Origin: Bacteroidaceae bacterium | Lineage (GTDB): Bacteria; Bacteroidota; Bacteroidia; Bacteroidales; Bacteroidaceae | DNA length: 32,219 nucleotides | Assembly: GCA_017961145.1 (NCBI GenBank) | Contig: JAGCXU010000144.1 | Coordinates: 1 to 32,219 of the forward strand | Direction: 5' to 3' | Shown here: positions 1 to 11,264 of the stretch, one piece after another | How the letters are laid out: the number at the start of each line of letters is the position of its first letter | How positions within the stretch are numbered: the first letter of the stretch is position 1 | Program-made: the position numbers and the translations under genes | Notes under the pieces: model-generated | Seen by the model: only the letters and a program-made list of their open reading frames with translations | The model's database searches: none | Told to the model about the DNA's origin: nothing

Positions 1-10
1 AGAAAAAGTC

Positions 11-1390
11 ATGAATGTAGAACAGATAAAGGGAGTATATTTCGTAGGCATTGGTGGCATTGGCATGAGTGCTATTGCTCGCTACTTCATTCGTCGAGGC
101 CTTGTTGTTGCAGGCTATGACAAGACTCCAAGTGACCTTACTGAGCAACTCTGCAAAGAAGGTGCCTTGATTCATTATGAAGATAACACTGCCCTCATCC
201 CATCGCAATGCCAAGACAAAGAGAGTACTCTTGTGGTCTATACTCCTGCTATCCCTGCTGAGCATAGTGAGTTGACTTTCTTCCGCAGGAATGGCTATGA
301 AGTACAGAAGCGTGCTCAAGTGCTTGGCACATTGACGCGCTCTCTTAAGGGACTTTGCGTGGCTGGCACACACGGCAAAACTACCACTTCGAGCATGACA
401 GCACACATACTTCATCAGAGTCATGTGGATTGTAACGCTTTTCTGGGTGGCATTACGAAGAACTACGGTACGAATTACATTCTGAGTGACGAGAGTCCCT
501 ACGTTGTTATTGAAGCTGATGAATTCGACCGTTCTTTCCATTGGCTAACGCCATATGCAAGTGTCATCACAGCTACAGATGCCGACCACCTCGACATCTA
601 CGGCACAGAGGAAGCTTATCTGGAGAGTTTCAGCAAATATAGTAGTTTGATACTTCCTGGAGGCTACCTCGTTATGCACACAGACTTGAAGATGAAGCCA
701 AATGTGCAAAAAGATGTGACAATATACACCTATAGTCGCGAGACAGGAGACTTCCATGCAGAGAATGTCAACATCGGTGACGGACGTATCACTTTCGACT
801 TTATCTCGCCACTTGGCAACATTTCAGATATCGAACTTGGTGTGCCTGTCAGTGTCAACATTGAAAATGGTATTGCTGCTATGGCCCTAGCACAGATAGC
901 TGGTGCAACGGCAGAGGAGATACGCCAGGGCATGGTTTCTTTCAGTGGTGTGGATCGTCGCTTTGATTTCCATATAAAGACAGACAAGATGGTATATCTG
1001 AGCGATTATGCTCATCATCCCGAAGAGATACGCCGTAGCCTTGAAAGCCTTCGCGAACTCTATCGAGGTCGTCGTATCAAGGCAATCTTCCAGCCACATC
1101 TTTACACACGTACCCGCGATTTCTACAAGGATTTTGCCGATGCACTTTCGTTGCTTGATGATGTATGCATTGTAGATATTTATCCTGCACGCGAACAACC
1201 CATCCCTGGTGTGACAAGTGCTCTCATCTACGACAACCTCAAATCAGGTATAAAACGTCAGATGTGTCATAAAGGCGAAATACTAGATGTCGTTCGACAA
1301 GGCGGTTTCGATGTGCTCGTTACGCTTGGTGCTGGTGACATCGAAGACTATGTTCAACAGATAACAGAAATACTGCGACCTCTATCATGA
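11..1390 (+). CDS. murC: UDP-N-acetylmuramate--L-alanine ligase
   Basis: This cytoplasmic ligase adds L-alanine to UDP-MurNAc using ATP, the first amino-acid step in peptidoglycan stem-peptide synthesis. The 459-residue protein has the normal family length. It shows the N-terminal nucleotide-binding loop GIGGIGMS (residues 13-20), the Mur-ligase ATP loop GTHGKTTT (about 119-126), the central EADEFDRSF and DADHLDIYG motifs, and the C-terminal YAHHPEEI segment typical of MurC. The ATG at 11 is only ten bases from the window edge, so the upstream gene (murG in related genomes) is not visible. Its stop overlaps the ftsQ start by four bases (ATGA), which indicates translational coupling in the dcw-type cluster. 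Frame and family are clear. Confidence 0.97.
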   Translation: MNVEQIKGVYFVGIGGIGMSAIARYFIRRGLVVAGYDKTPSDLTEQLCKEGALIHYEDNTALIPSQCQDKESTLVVYTPAIPAEHSELTFFRRNGYEVQKRAQVLGTLTRSLKGLCVAGTHGKTTTSSMTAHILHQSHVDCNAFLGGITKNYGTNYILSDESPYVVIEADEFDRSFHWLTPYASVITATDADHLDIYGTEEAYLESFSKYSSLILPGGYLVMHTDLKMKPNVQKDVTIYTYSRETGDFHAENVNIGDGRITFDFISPLGNISDIELGVPVSVNIENGIAAMALAQIAGATAEEIRQGMVSFSGVDRRFDFHIKTDKMVYLSDYAHHPEEIRRSLESLRELYRGRRIKAIFQPHLYTRTRDFYKDFADALSLLDDVCIVDIYPAREQPIPGVTSALIYDNLKSGIKRQMCHKGEILDVVRQGGFDVLVTLGAGDIEDYVQQITEILRPLS

Positions 1391-2133
1391 AGACTGCAAT
1401 AAAGATATTCCTACTTCTGGCTGTGGTTGGTTACCTCGTGGTCGCTGTCTGGAAGTTTAGCGGACAGGCAGAAGACAGAACCTGCGCGGGCGTTCGTGTC
1501 GAGATAATCGACAGCATACCTGATGGTTTTATTACTGGAGAGTATGTGCGTTCTGTCCTAACCCGCAATAAACTCTCGCCTGAGGGGATGAAGATAAGCG
1601 ACATCAATCTTGAAAAGATAGAGCAGTTGATGCTCGAAGAGTCGCATATAGAACGCGCTTCCTGCTATTATGATGCTGCAGGCAAGCTCTGTATCAAGGT
1701 CGTACCACAACAACCGATATTGCATGTCATAAGCCAAAAGGGTGAAGACTATTATCTGTCTAGCACAGGTCTGTCAATGCCTACTGCCAGTTTCAACGTT
1801 GATTTATGTGTTGCCACAGGCAATATTACGAAGAAGTTTGCTTCTGAACATCTCTTGGAGCTTGCCAGATACATTCACGATGACCTCTTTTGGAGCGAAC
1901 AAATAGAACAAATATATGTTGTCAGTCCAGAAGAGATTAGGCTATATCCTCGCGTAGGGCAGCATGTCATAGAATTAGGTAGTGCTGATAACTTCCAAGA
2001 AAAGCTCAACCGACTGCGCATCTTCTACCGTGAAGGCTTGGAACGTGTAGGATGGAACAAATATCAGATGATTAGCTTGGCTTACGATGGTCAAGTGGTA
2101 TGTACTAAAGCCAACAACAAAAAGAACAAATAA
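1387..2133 (+). CDS. ftsQ: Cell division protein FtsQ
   Basis: FtsQ is a bitopic inner-membrane divisome protein that links FtsA/FtsZ-side assembly to the periplasmic FtsB/FtsL side. The 248-residue product has a very short cytoplasmic N-terminus, one membrane helix (about residues 4-22, rich in Leu, Val and Ala) and a periplasmic part. The POTRA-like segment at about residues 36-105 (VEIIDSIPDGFITGEYVR to the CIKVVPQQPILHV strand) supports FtsQ. Sequence conservation in this family is low, so the call leans on topology and on position between murC and ftsA. It overlaps murC by four bases and stops one base before the ftsA start. The Lys/Asn-rich end KANNKKNK is unremarkable. Confidence 0.88.
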   Translation: MKTAIKIFLLLAVVGYLVVAVWKFSGQAEDRTCAGVRVEIIDSIPDGFITGEYVRSVLTRNKLSPEGMKISDINLEKIEQLMLEESHIERASCYYDAAGKLCIKVVPQQPILHVISQKGEDYYLSSTGLSMPTASFNVDLCVATGNITKKFASEHLLELARYIHDDLFWSEQIEQIYVVSPEEIRLYPRVGQHVIELGSADNFQEKLNRLRIFYREGLERVGWNKYQMISLAYDGQVVCTKANNKKNK

Positions 2134-2134
2134 T

Positions 2135-3478
2135 ATGGGAGCAGAAAAAGACATTATCATTGCAGTAGAACTAGCATCAACCGCTATTCGTGCTATTGCA
2201 GGCAAAAGAGAACCCGATGGCAGTATGCAGGTGCTTGCTTTTGCTCAGGAAGAATCGCCTAACACCATTCGTAAGGGAATCATTGACAACATCGACAAGA
2301 CAACGCAGGCACTGACGCGTGTTGTTGCTAAACTGAGTGACAAACTTGGTGTCAGAGTCAATAGTGTTTATGTTGGCTTAGGAGGTCAATCGTTGCGTTC
2401 TGTACACAATCGCGTGCTTTTGCAGTTTGATGGGCTCGAGTTACTTTCGCACAAGACAATCGACAAGATGCATGACACTAACAGTGGCGTCGTGTATCCG
2501 AATGCGGAGATAAAGGAAGTTGTGCCACAGGAGTTCACCATCGGAAGTCGTAGCATTGTCGACCCTGTTGGTATGCAAGCAGAAATGCTTGAAGCTAACT
2601 TTATCAACATCATTGCACGCCCTACGCTTGAAGAGAATATCCGCAAGTGTGTCAACGCAGCAGGTTTGGAGGTTCAGGAAGTGTTCATTTCACCTTTGTG
2701 CGAAGCAAATGCTTTGCTTACACCTAACGAGAAACGTTCAGGATGTGCTTTGGTAGATATGGGAGCAGACACGACAACAGTAAGCGTGTACCTTAATAAT
2801 ATCTTGCGTCATCTCTGTGTCATTCCTCTTGGTGGCTCTAATGTGACGAGTGACATAACAAGCCTTAAGGTTGAAGCCGAAGAGGCAGAGGAACTGAAGA
2901 AGAAATATGGTACAGCTTTCCGCTCCGATAGTGAGGACAAAACGGGACAAAAGATTAACCTGAGTTTTGATCGGACAGAAGATGAAGAGAAGTTGCAGGA
3001 AATTGTCGAAGCGCGCTATGAGGAAATAATCGCCAACGTTTGGCATCACATCTCGGCTTTCAAAGATAAGATGCTTTCTGGCATTGTTTTGACAGGTGGT
3101 GCCGCTCGTATTCCAGATCTTCCACAGGCTTTTGCAAGACAAACTGCGGGAGAGCTTAATATCCGAATAGCAAAAGGACTTCCAGAGAATGTAACTATTT
3201 CCTTCGGCGTACAGGTTGGCGAGCCCGATCGTCTCTACACCCTCTACTCACTATTGTTGGCAGGCAAAGAAAACTGCGTAGGAGAAATCGCCAAGGAACC
3301 AGACAAGGACTTGTTCAGTGGTTTCGAGCAGAAAGAAGCCGAATCCGCCGAACCAGAGATTCAAGAAAAGCCTGAAACTCAGGAAGAGAAGCCAAAAGGC
3401 CCCTCAGCAATCAGCCGTCTATGGAAAAAATTCGAGAAGATGCTCTCCGATGAACCAGACGAAGATGAGAATGCATAA
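2135..3478 (+). CDS. ftsA: Cell division protein FtsA
   Basis: FtsA is the actin-like ATPase that tethers FtsZ filaments to the membrane. I place the start at the ATG at 2135 (MGAEKDIIIAVELAS), one base after the ftsQ stop. An in-frame ATG at 2087 would add 16 unconserved residues inside ftsQ. The 447-residue protein shows the phosphate-1 strand IIIAVELASTAIRAIAG, the FtsA-specific 1C region with the GLGGQSLRS segment, the phosphate-2 motif ALVDMGADTTTVSVY and the adenosine motif IVLTGGAARIP. A charged, probably disordered linker then leads to a C-terminal amphipathic helix (SAISRLWKKFEKML), the usual membrane-targeting sequence, followed by an acidic tail. It is translated in the murC-ftsQ-ftsA-ftsZ run. 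Confidence 0.96.
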   Translation: MGAEKDIIIAVELASTAIRAIAGKREPDGSMQVLAFAQEESPNTIRKGIIDNIDKTTQALTRVVAKLSDKLGVRVNSVYVGLGGQSLRSVHNRVLLQFDGLELLSHKTIDKMHDTNSGVVYPNAEIKEVVPQEFTIGSRSIVDPVGMQAEMLEANFINIIARPTLEENIRKCVNAAGLEVQEVFISPLCEANALLTPNEKRSGCALVDMGADTTTVSVYLNNILRHLCVIPLGGSNVTSDITSLKVEAEEAEELKKKYGTAFRSDSEDKTGQKINLSFDRTEDEEKLQEIVEARYEEIIANVWHHISAFKDKMLSGIVLTGGAARIPDLPQAFARQTAGELNIRIAKGLPENVTISFGVQVGEPDRLYTLYSLLLAGKENCVGEIAKEPDKDLFSGFEQKEAESAEPEIQEKPETQEEKPKGPSAISRLWKKFEKMLSDEPDEDENA

Positions 3479-3511
3479 CACTTTACCTTGAACGATAAAA
3501 AAGATACAGCT

Positions 3512-4822
3512 ATGGCAGAAGAAAAGAATATACAGCCTTTTGGCGGCATTAACTTCAATGTGAAGAAGACTGAGAATCCTTGTATCATCAAGGTAATAGG
3601 TGTAGGTGGTGGCGGCGGCAATGCCATCAATCACATGTATCGTGAAGGCATACATGAGGTAACCTATGTAGTTTGCAATACGGACAAGAAGGCCCTCAAC
3701 GACTCGCCTGTTCCCAACCACTTGCAACTTGGCAAGGATGGCTTAGGTGCAGGCAACAATCCTGCTGTCGGTCGGCAACGCGCAGAAGAGAGTATCGACG
3801 ATATCCGTGAGATGCTTAACGATGGCACTCGCATGGTCTTCATTACAGCAGGCATGGGTGGTGGTACAGGTACGGGTGCTGCTCCGGTTATTGCACAATG
3901 TGCTAAGGATGCGGGCATATTGACCGTTGGCATTGTTACCATCCCCTTCAAGTTTGAGGGCAATAAGAAGATTAATCAAGCCCTCGACGGCGTGGAGGAG
4001 ATAGCGAAACATGTTGATGCGCTCCTCGTTATTAACAATGAACGTCTGCGCGAGATTTATACCGAACTCACTGTCATTAATGCTTTTGCGAAGGCAGATG
4101 ACACACTGAGCATCGCAGCTAAGAGCATTGCGGAGATTATCACGATGCATGGCACCATCAACCTCGATTTTCAAGACGTAACGACTGTTCTCAAGGATGG
4201 CGGTGTGGCTATTATGAGCACAGGTTATGGTGAAGGCGAAAATCGCGTGTCAAAGGCCATACAGGAAGCCTTGAACAGTCCGCTGCTCAATAACACCGAC
4301 ATCTTCAACTCGAAGAAGGTTCTGCTTAACATCAACTTCTGTAGCGAAAACGAGACGGGCAACCTCATGATGGAGGAGATGAATGAGGTGAACGACTTCA
4401 TGAGTCGCTTCCGCAAAGATGTGGAGACAAAATGGGGTTTGGCTACCGATAGTTCTCTTGGCGATAAGGTGAAGATCACATTGCTCGCTACCGGTTTCGG
4501 CTTGCAGAACGTGCCCGGCGTGCGCAGCATCGTGGAGCAGAAAGACCAGGAGAAGACAGCAGTGGAACAAGAGCGCGAGGAATACGAGAGGGAGCGTGCG
4601 GAGGACTTTTACGGGCCATCGACTGGCGGCTCTGTTCGCCGTCGCCGTCACAACACGTATGTCTTCACCGACGATGACCTCGATAACGACGATATCATCT
4701 CGATGGTCGATGCCCGTCCTGCATACAATCGTACGAAGGACGAGGTAAACAAAATAAAGGAGAAGAGTTGTCCCACTCAGGAAACAGATTCGCCGACAAT
4801 GGGCGTTGCCTTCGACCTATAA
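3512..4822 (+). CDS. ftsZ: Cell division GTPase FtsZ
   Basis: FtsZ is the tubulin-like GTPase that forms the cytokinetic Z ring. I chose the ATG at 3512 ([12 protein letters not shown]). The open frame continues back to a TTG at 3488, but that start is weak and the eight extra residues are not FtsZ-like. The 436-residue protein shows the N-terminal [13 protein letters not shown] loop, the tubulin signature [13 protein letters not shown] (about residues 115-127), the T7-loop region NLDFQDV and the C-terminal core. A linker rich in Glu, Arg and Asp starts near residue 345. The last residues (TMGVAFDL) differ from the well-known conserved tail peptide, so the partner-binding tail may be lineage-specific. 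The gene lies 33 bases after ftsA and ends 11 bases before the convergent recO. Confidence 0.97.
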   Translation: MAEEKNIQPFGGINFNVKKTENPCIIKVIGVGGGGGNAINHMYREGIHEVTYVVCNTDKKALNDSPVPNHLQLGKDGLGAGNNPAVGRQRAEESIDDIREMLNDGTRMVFITAGMGGGTGTGAAPVIAQCAKDAGILTVGIVTIPFKFEGNKKINQALDGVEEIAKHVDALLVINNERLREIYTELTVINAFAKADDTLSIAAKSIAEIITMHGTINLDFQDVTTVLKDGGVAIMSTGYGEGENRVSKAIQEALNSPLLNNTDIFNSKKVLLNINFCSENETGNLMMEEMNEVNDFMSRFRKDVETKWGLATDSSLGDKVKITLLATGFGLQNVPGVRSIVEQKDQEKTAVEQEREEYERERAEDFYGPSTGGSVRRRRHNTYVFTDDDLDNDDIISMVDARPAYNRTKDEVNKIKEKSCPTQETDSPTMGVAFDL

Positions 4823-4833
4823 ATGTAAAGTGG

Positions 4834-5562
4834 TTAAGCTAAAACCTCTCGCAAAACGGCAAGTGAGCGGAGGTCGCGGAATTCAGGCACATGCAACCGA
4901 TAGTAAAGGGTGAGAACATCCAATATTCGGTTGCGTTGCTGTCTTGTCAGGAGGAAACGATGCATGTTTCGCACGTTCATCCTTAGCAGTTTAGGCATCA
5001 TCGCCACTTCTTCGCCTTTAATGAAGAAGTTATGTGAAGGTTCTGTATCAGTGGCAATGCTGTCTTTCAAGTCAAAGAAAGGCAGTTTGTTCTTTTTGTC
5101 TATGTTTGGCCAGAAACCTAAATAATAAGTCAGGCGCGTAAGGAATGCAACATGAAAATTGGCTAATCCTTCAGAGGTTGTGTCGAACCACTGGAAACTA
5201 TATAATATATAATGGAATAGGTTTTCGTTCTTCACTTCGTTTCGCAAGACATTATGCAGGAATTCGGAAAGAAAGAGTGCAACTGTCTCTTTAATAGGGT
5301 CGTAAGGTAGAGATGTGTAACAATGGGCAATGTGGAGTTCCTGAATCTTATGAAGTGATGCGGAAGGACGAAACTCAAAAACCAATTCCACGATGTTAAG
5401 CGGTCGCAGAAGTGTGGCACGGATGTTGCTTTTGCGTTGATGCCGGCGGTCCCGCACAAGGAATGACACGCTGCCTCGAGACAAAGTGAAGATGTCTACG
5501 ATGGCAGTATCGTCGTTGTATCTGTTGTAATGCAGTACGATGCCTTGCGTTGTTTCGAGCAT
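4834..5562 (-). CDS. recO: DNA repair protein RecO
   Basis: RecO mediates RecA loading and strand annealing in the RecFOR recombination-repair pathway. The 242-residue product begins MLETTQGIVLHYNRYNDD, the typical RecO N-terminal OB-fold opening (a first strand, then a segment on the switch to another reaction), and has the FLVRDRRHQ strand and the helical C-terminal half (AFLTRLTYYLGFWPN, PHNFF-type motif, LTLYYRLHVPEFRDLRSL). The four-cysteine zinc site of some RecO proteins is absent, which is usual in this phylum. It is convergent with ftsZ and has its own upstream region. The family is divergent, but the N-terminal motif, length and LGFWPN element make the call fairly firm. Confidence 0.88.
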   Translation of the reverse strand: MLETTQGIVLHYNRYNDDTAIVDIFTLSRGSVSFLVRDRRHQRKSNIRATLLRPLNIVELVFEFRPSASLHKIQELHIAHCYTSLPYDPIKETVALFLSEFLHNVLRNEVKNENLFHYILYSFQWFDTTSEGLANFHVAFLTRLTYYLGFWPNIDKKNKLPFFDLKDSIATDTEPSHNFFIKGEEVAMMPKLLRMNVRNMHRFLLTRQQRNRILDVLTLYYRLHVPEFRDLRSLAVLREVLA

Positions 5563-5586
5563 ATTTCTTTTCTTTCTTTCAGTATG

Positions 5587-5594
5587 TAAAGGTA
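5587..5594 (-). promoter_or_regulatory. Possible recO promoter -7 element
   Basis: On the minus strand the sequence reads TACCTTTA, seven of eight bases of the Bacteroidetes -7 element TAnnTTTG, 24 bases upstream of the recO ATG. I see no clear TTTG at the expected distance upstream, so this is weak. Confidence 0.3.
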
Positions 5595-5666
5595 TACAAA
5601 AAATGGCATTTTGTGGGTATATAACAGGAAAAATGCGACGAAAGAAACATTTTTCTTTGAAATAAT

Positions 5667-5697
5667 TTTGTCAGTCTCAGAAAATGTTATACCTTTG
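5667..5697 (+). promoter_or_regulatory. Bacteroidetes-type promoter for tRNA-Glu and rpsT
   Basis: TTTG at 5667-5670, exactly 19 bases, then TACCTTTG at 5690-5697. This is a full match to the primary-sigma consensus of the phylum. Transcription should start about 5704 and read through the tRNA into rpsT. Confidence 0.85.
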
Positions 5698-5751
5698 CAC
5701 CCGCAATTGAGACCCCATGCTCAAAAGCACTGGCTAAGAAGCCGAAGGTAA

Positions 5752-5823
5752 GGTCCCTTCGTCTATCGGTTAGGACGAGAGATTTTCATTCTCTAAAGAG
5801 GAGTTCGACTCTCCTAGGGACTA
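5752..5823 (+). tRNA. tRNA-Glu (anticodon TTC)
   Basis: A complete cloverleaf can be folded by eye. The acceptor stem GGTCCCT pairs with AGGGACT (one G-T wobble). The anticodon stem AGAGA/TCTCT encloses the loop TTTTCAT with anticodon TTC. The T stem AGGAG/CTCCT encloses TTCGACT. The discriminator is A and the CCA end is not encoded. The 72-base gene sits 36 bases upstream of rpsT and appears to share its promoter. Confidence 0.96.
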
Positions 5824-5859
5824 CATAGAAACAAGTAATAAAATAAGATAGAAAAACAG

Positions 5860-6114
5860 ATGGCTAATCACAAATCATCACTTAAGCGCATCCGTCAGGA
5901 GGAGAAGAGAAGACTCCACAATCGCTATTACGCCAAGACTATGCGTAATGCTGTGCGCAAGCTTCGTGCTACAACCGAGAAGGCTGCAGCAATTGAGATG
6001 TATCCCAGCGTTCAGAAGGCACTTGATAAGCTCGCTAAGATTAACGTCATTCACGCAAACAAGGCTGCTAATCTGAAGTCTAAGCTGGCAAAGTACATTC
6101 AGAAGCTCGGCTAG
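5860..6114 (+). CDS. rpsT: 30S ribosomal protein S20
   Basis: S20 is a small basic protein that binds 16S rRNA early in 30S assembly. The 84-residue product starts [18 protein letters not shown], the standard S20 opening, and is a Lys/Arg-rich three-helix protein of the usual length, with the [19 protein letters not shown]-terminal segment. It follows tRNA-Glu and is closed by a strong hairpin terminator at 6146-6177. No start alternative is plausible. Confidence 0.97.
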   Translation: MANHKSSLKRIRQEEKRRLHNRYYAKTMRNAVRKLRATTEKAAAIEMYPSVQKALDKLAKINVIHANKAANLKSKLAKYIQKLG

Positions 6115-6145
6115 GAAGCCAACTCTCTTTTAGCTATAACGGAAC

Positions 6146-6177
6146 AAAAAGGCAACTCGTTCAGAGTTGCCTTTTTT
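6146..6177. terminator. Bidirectional terminator between rpsT and gyrB
   Basis: A perfect 8-bp stem, GGCAACTC (6151-6158) with GAGTTGCC (6164-6171), has a five-base loop. It is flanked by A5 on the left and T6 on the right, so it gives a U-tract on both strands and can end both convergent genes. Confidence 0.9.
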
Positions 6178-6197
6178 GTTTATGCCATCGAAAGTGT

Positions 6198-8523
<2,326 letters not shown>

Positions 8524-8655
8524 TTGTCTTGGAAGTGTAGCGTGGCAAGTCTAAAAACGTAACGTGTCAAGTTGCCAATTTTAACGTGCTACGTTTGCAA
8601 TCGTAACGTGTTATGTTTGCAATTTAAGCGTGCCTCGTTTGCCAACTAGCTTGCG
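8524..8655 (+). repeat. 22-bp tandem array A, upstream of the phosphatase operon
   Basis: Six head-to-tail units with exact 22-bp spacing start at 8524, 8546, 8568, 8590, 8612 and 8634. The CGTG word recurs at 8541, 8563, 8585, 8607 and 8629, always 22 bases apart. The best units read TACGTTTGCAA followed by a variable stretch and TAACGTGT; the outer units are degenerate. The array ends about 80 bases before the promoter -7 element of the next gene. It is related to array B at 12574. Confidence 0.85.
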
Positions 8656-8735
8656 AGTGTTTTCTGTTTTTACGTATTATGATAATTTTTTTGAAAAGAA
8701 TAGTGGAAAAAGTATTTACCTTAAAAAATTTTGTG

Positions 8736-8743
8736 TATTTTTG
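8736..8743 (+). promoter_or_regulatory. Promoter -7 element of the phosphatase operon
   Basis: TATTTTTG fits TAnnTTTG. The -33 region has only AT-rich sequence (TATT at the expected place). A start of transcription near 8750 would make the ATG at 8762 almost leaderless and favours the ATG at 8774 or 8780. Confidence 0.55.
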
Positions 8744-8761
8744 TAGAGCGTAGTACATGGA

Positions 8762-10957
8762 ATGTCGAGTTGTATGAGTATGCTGAACAGAATAATGCTT
8801 TTGCTCAGGAAAAGGAGTGGACTGTCCCTCGTTATCGTGGCAGTTTTGCTGCTGGAATTGTTGTCGGCAGTTCAGTACTATTATACCCATCACTTGATGG
8901 AAGAGGAGTTGGAGAAGTATGCCGAGATGGAGTTGACGACGAAAGCGATCATAGCAAAGCGTATTGTCGAAGATTCCGAGCGTACCCTGAAGAGCCACAT
9001 TATGGAGATAAAGTACAATCTCTCCAACCCAGATTCGATGTTCAGTATCGTAGCGCAGATTGCCAAATACTCCCCCAATCTGCGAGGCTGCGGCATTTCC
9101 TTCATTCCAGAGTACTACAAAGATAAGGGAAAACTGTTCGAACCCTATGCTCTGAGAACGGATACGGGCATCGTTCGCCTGCAAGTCGCTGGCGAGAAGT
9201 TTGATTACACGAAAGATGGCTTCTACAGAGATATTATGGAGAAGAAAGCCAACAGTTGGGTTGGACCGTACGACGACATATATTTAGAAATGAAGCTCGT
9301 CACCTATGCTGTGCCCATCTACGAGTTCACAGGCGATACTGTGGCTGTCTTTGGTGTGGATATTGACACGCAGAGTTTAGGCGATACGCTGAACTACCGA
9401 CACATCTATCCTTCGTCATTCGACCTGCTTCTCACCGAAGAGGGCGAACCCATTGCCGGTCCGGCTGATTCTATGCTTCAAGAAGAAGTGCGGTATGTCA
9501 CTTCTCTCATCAATGACAGCACCATATCTCGCAGGCTCAGTCGTAACGGACGGAGCAAGGTAATAGACTTCGACACAGAGAAGCGCGATGGTGCAGTCTT
9601 CTATGCCAACATGAAAGGCATACCACATTGGCAAATAGCTGTTGTCTGCTACGACGATGAAGTGTATGGCTCGCTCATGAAACTAAGGTATCGGCTCCTA
9701 TTGCTTTCATTGTTGGCATTCGGTATCCTGCTTTATCTGGTTCATCGTTTTGCAAAAGACGAGCAGAAATTGAGAAATAAAACGCGAGAGCAGGAACTCA
9801 TGGCAGGTGAACTTCGAATTGCAAGCAACATACAGCAAACGCTTTTGCCAGAGAAAGAGACGTCGTTGAAGGGCACTGACGACGTCCAAGTTGAGGGACG
9901 ATTGATACCTGCAAAGGCTGTCGGAGGCGATCTCTACAATGCCTTTGTCCGCGATGGGAAGTTGTTCTTCTGTATAGGCGACGTAAGCGGAAAAGGCATT
10001 CCTTCGGCACTCATTATGGCTATTACGCAGGCACTCTTCCGTAATGTCGCTTCTCGCGAAGACAATCCTGCACACATTATGAAGCGTCTCAACGAAACAG
10101 CCTGTCGCAACAATAAGGCCAATATCTTTGTCACGCTATTCATAGGCGTTCTTGATCTGCCGACAGGCCATCTTCGTTATTGTAATGCAGGACACGAAAA
10201 GCCAATACTTGTCGACCAATGTTCTCTGCTAGAGACAAAGCCTAACCTTCCTATCGGACTATTTGACGACTTCAACTACGAAGTGCAGAGACTGGTTATG
10301 CCTCCAGGTTCGACTCTCTTCTTCTATACTGACGGGCTCACAGAAGCGCGTAATGAAAAAGGCAAACTGCTCGGCCGTGAGAAGGTGATGCAGATAATTT
10401 CGGAATGTGGCAAGACAGATCCCAAGCAACTGGTTGAGACAATCATCAACCAATGGCATCAGTTCATCGGTACAACCGAACAAAGCGACGACTTGACCTT
10501 GCTTGCCGTAAGCTACACACCATCGCAAGAACAAAGCATTTTGGCAGAAAGCATAATGCTGAAGAATGATGTTAAGGAAATAGAGGCACTTGGTTCCTTC
10601 GTGAAGCAAGTGGCTGAAAAATTATCGCTCGACAAGCCGTTGGCAAACAAGTTGCGTCTTGCCGTAGAGGAAGCTGTGGTAAACGTCATGGAATATGCCT
10701 ATCCGAAAGGAACTAAAGGCGATGTGAATATACAGGCAACATCGAATGGGCATAAGTTGAAATTCATCATAACCGACTCAGGCATTCCTTTCAATCCGAC
10801 AGAAGTCATGGCAGCCGACACGACGCTTTCGGCAGAAGAACGTCCTGTAGGAGGTCTTGGCATATTGCTTGTCCGCGAACTCATGGACTCAATTAACTAC
10901 GAACGTATCGACGGCAAAAACGTCTTGACATTAAGTAAAATAATTAAAAAGGAATAA
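8762..10957 (+). CDS. Membrane Cache sensor / SpoIIE phosphatase / HATPase switch protein
   Basis: This appears to be a one-protein partner-switching regulator of up to 731 residues. Order of parts: a membrane helix (about 18-38), an extracytoplasmic region of about 270 residues resembling a Cache sensor (YSPNLRGCGISF, WVGPYDD, VTYAVPIY, AVFGVDID), a second helix (about 311-330), a coiled linker, then a PP2C/SpoIIE phosphatase with AVGGDLYN (near 388) and the metal-site motif IGDVSGKGIPSAL (near 405). The C-terminus is an RsbW-like HATPase with EEAVVNVMEYAY, DSGIPFNP and GGLGILLV boxes. Known relatives dephosphorylate (PP2C) and phosphorylate (HATPase) STAS proteins; the next gene encodes one, four bases downstream. 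The start is uncertain: ATGs lie at 8762, 8774, 8780 and 8795. The signal sensed is unknown. Confidence 0.88.
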   Translation: MSSCMSMLNRIMLLLRKRSGLSLVIVAVLLLELLSAVQYYYTHHLMEEELEKYAEMELTTKAIIAKRIVEDSERTLKSHIMEIKYNLSNPDSMFSIVAQIAKYSPNLRGCGISFIPEYYKDKGKLFEPYALRTDTGIVRLQVAGEKFDYTKDGFYRDIMEKKANSWVGPYDDIYLEMKLVTYAVPIYEFTGDTVAVFGVDIDTQSLGDTLNYRHIYPSSFDLLLTEEGEPIAGPADSMLQEEVRYVTSLINDSTISRRLSRNGRSKVIDFDTEKRDGAVFYANMKGIPHWQIAVVCYDDEVYGSLMKLRYRLLLLSLLAFGILLYLVHRFAKDEQKLRNKTREQELMAGELRIASNIQQTLLPEKETSLKGTDDVQVEGRLIPAKAVGGDLYNAFVRDGKLFFCIGDVSGKGIPSALIMAITQALFRNVASREDNPAHIMKRLNETACRNNKANIFVTLFIGVLDLPTGHLRYCNAGHEKPILVDQCSLLETKPNLPIGLFDDFNYEVQRLVMPPGSTLFFYTDGLTEARNEKGKLLGREKVMQIISECGKTDPKQLVETIINQWHQFIGTTEQSDDLTLLAVSYTPSQEQSILAESIMLKNDVKEIEALGSFVKQVAEKLSLDKPLANKLRLAVEEAVVNVMEYAYPKGTKGDVNIQATSNGHKLKFIITDSGIPFNPTEVMAADTTLSAEERPVGGLGILLVRELMDSINYERIDGKNVLTLSKIIKKE

Positions 10958-10961
10958 AGAT

Positions 10962-11264
10962 ATGAAAACAAACATTGAACAACTGGAGGACAAATACCTC
11001 GTGGTACTCGAAGGCGAACTCGACACGGCAGCTGCTGCCGAGGTGGAAAAAACGTTGCAGCCACTCTATACGACAAACGGCAAGGATGTCATCATCGATT
11101 GCGAGGGTTTGGACTACATCGCATCAAGCGGCCTGCGCATCCTCATCAGCATCCTGAAAGGAGCAAAAGCAGGCGGCAGCAAGGTTGTCTTGAAGAACAT
11201 GAATGAGGACATCAAGAGTGTCTTCAAGCTTACGGGCTTCATCAACATCTTCGATGTGGAATAA
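10962..11264 (+). CDS. STAS-domain anti-anti-sigma factor
   Basis: This 100-residue single-domain protein is of the SpoIIAA/RsbV type. It shows the STAS core LEGELDTAAAAEVEKTL and the phospho-site loop DCEGLDYIASSGLRIL, where Ser55 (first Ser of SSG) matches the serine phosphorylated in SpoIIAA. The unmodified form normally binds a partner kinase or anti-sigma factor. Here the likely kinase and phosphatase are both domains of the protein encoded just upstream, so the pair forms a closed switch. It is co-transcribed: four bases after the upstream stop and overlapping the next start by one base (TAATG). No sigma factor of the sigma-B type is in the window, so the final output is unknown. Confidence 0.92.
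   Translation: MKTNIEQLEDKYLVVLEGELDTAAAAEVEKTLQPLYTTNGKDVIIDCEGLDYIASSGLRILISILKGAKAGGSKVVLKNMNEDIKSVFKLTGFINIFDVE

Noticed and set aside
2087..2134. Upstream ATG for ftsA
   Set aside because: It would add 16 unconserved residues inside ftsQ; the ATG at 2135 directly after the ftsQ stop gives the normal FtsA start.
8624..9184. 186-codon minus-strand frame across the phosphatase start
   Set aside because: It runs through the promoter and tandem array and has low-complexity ends; the plus-strand gene in this interval has clear domains.
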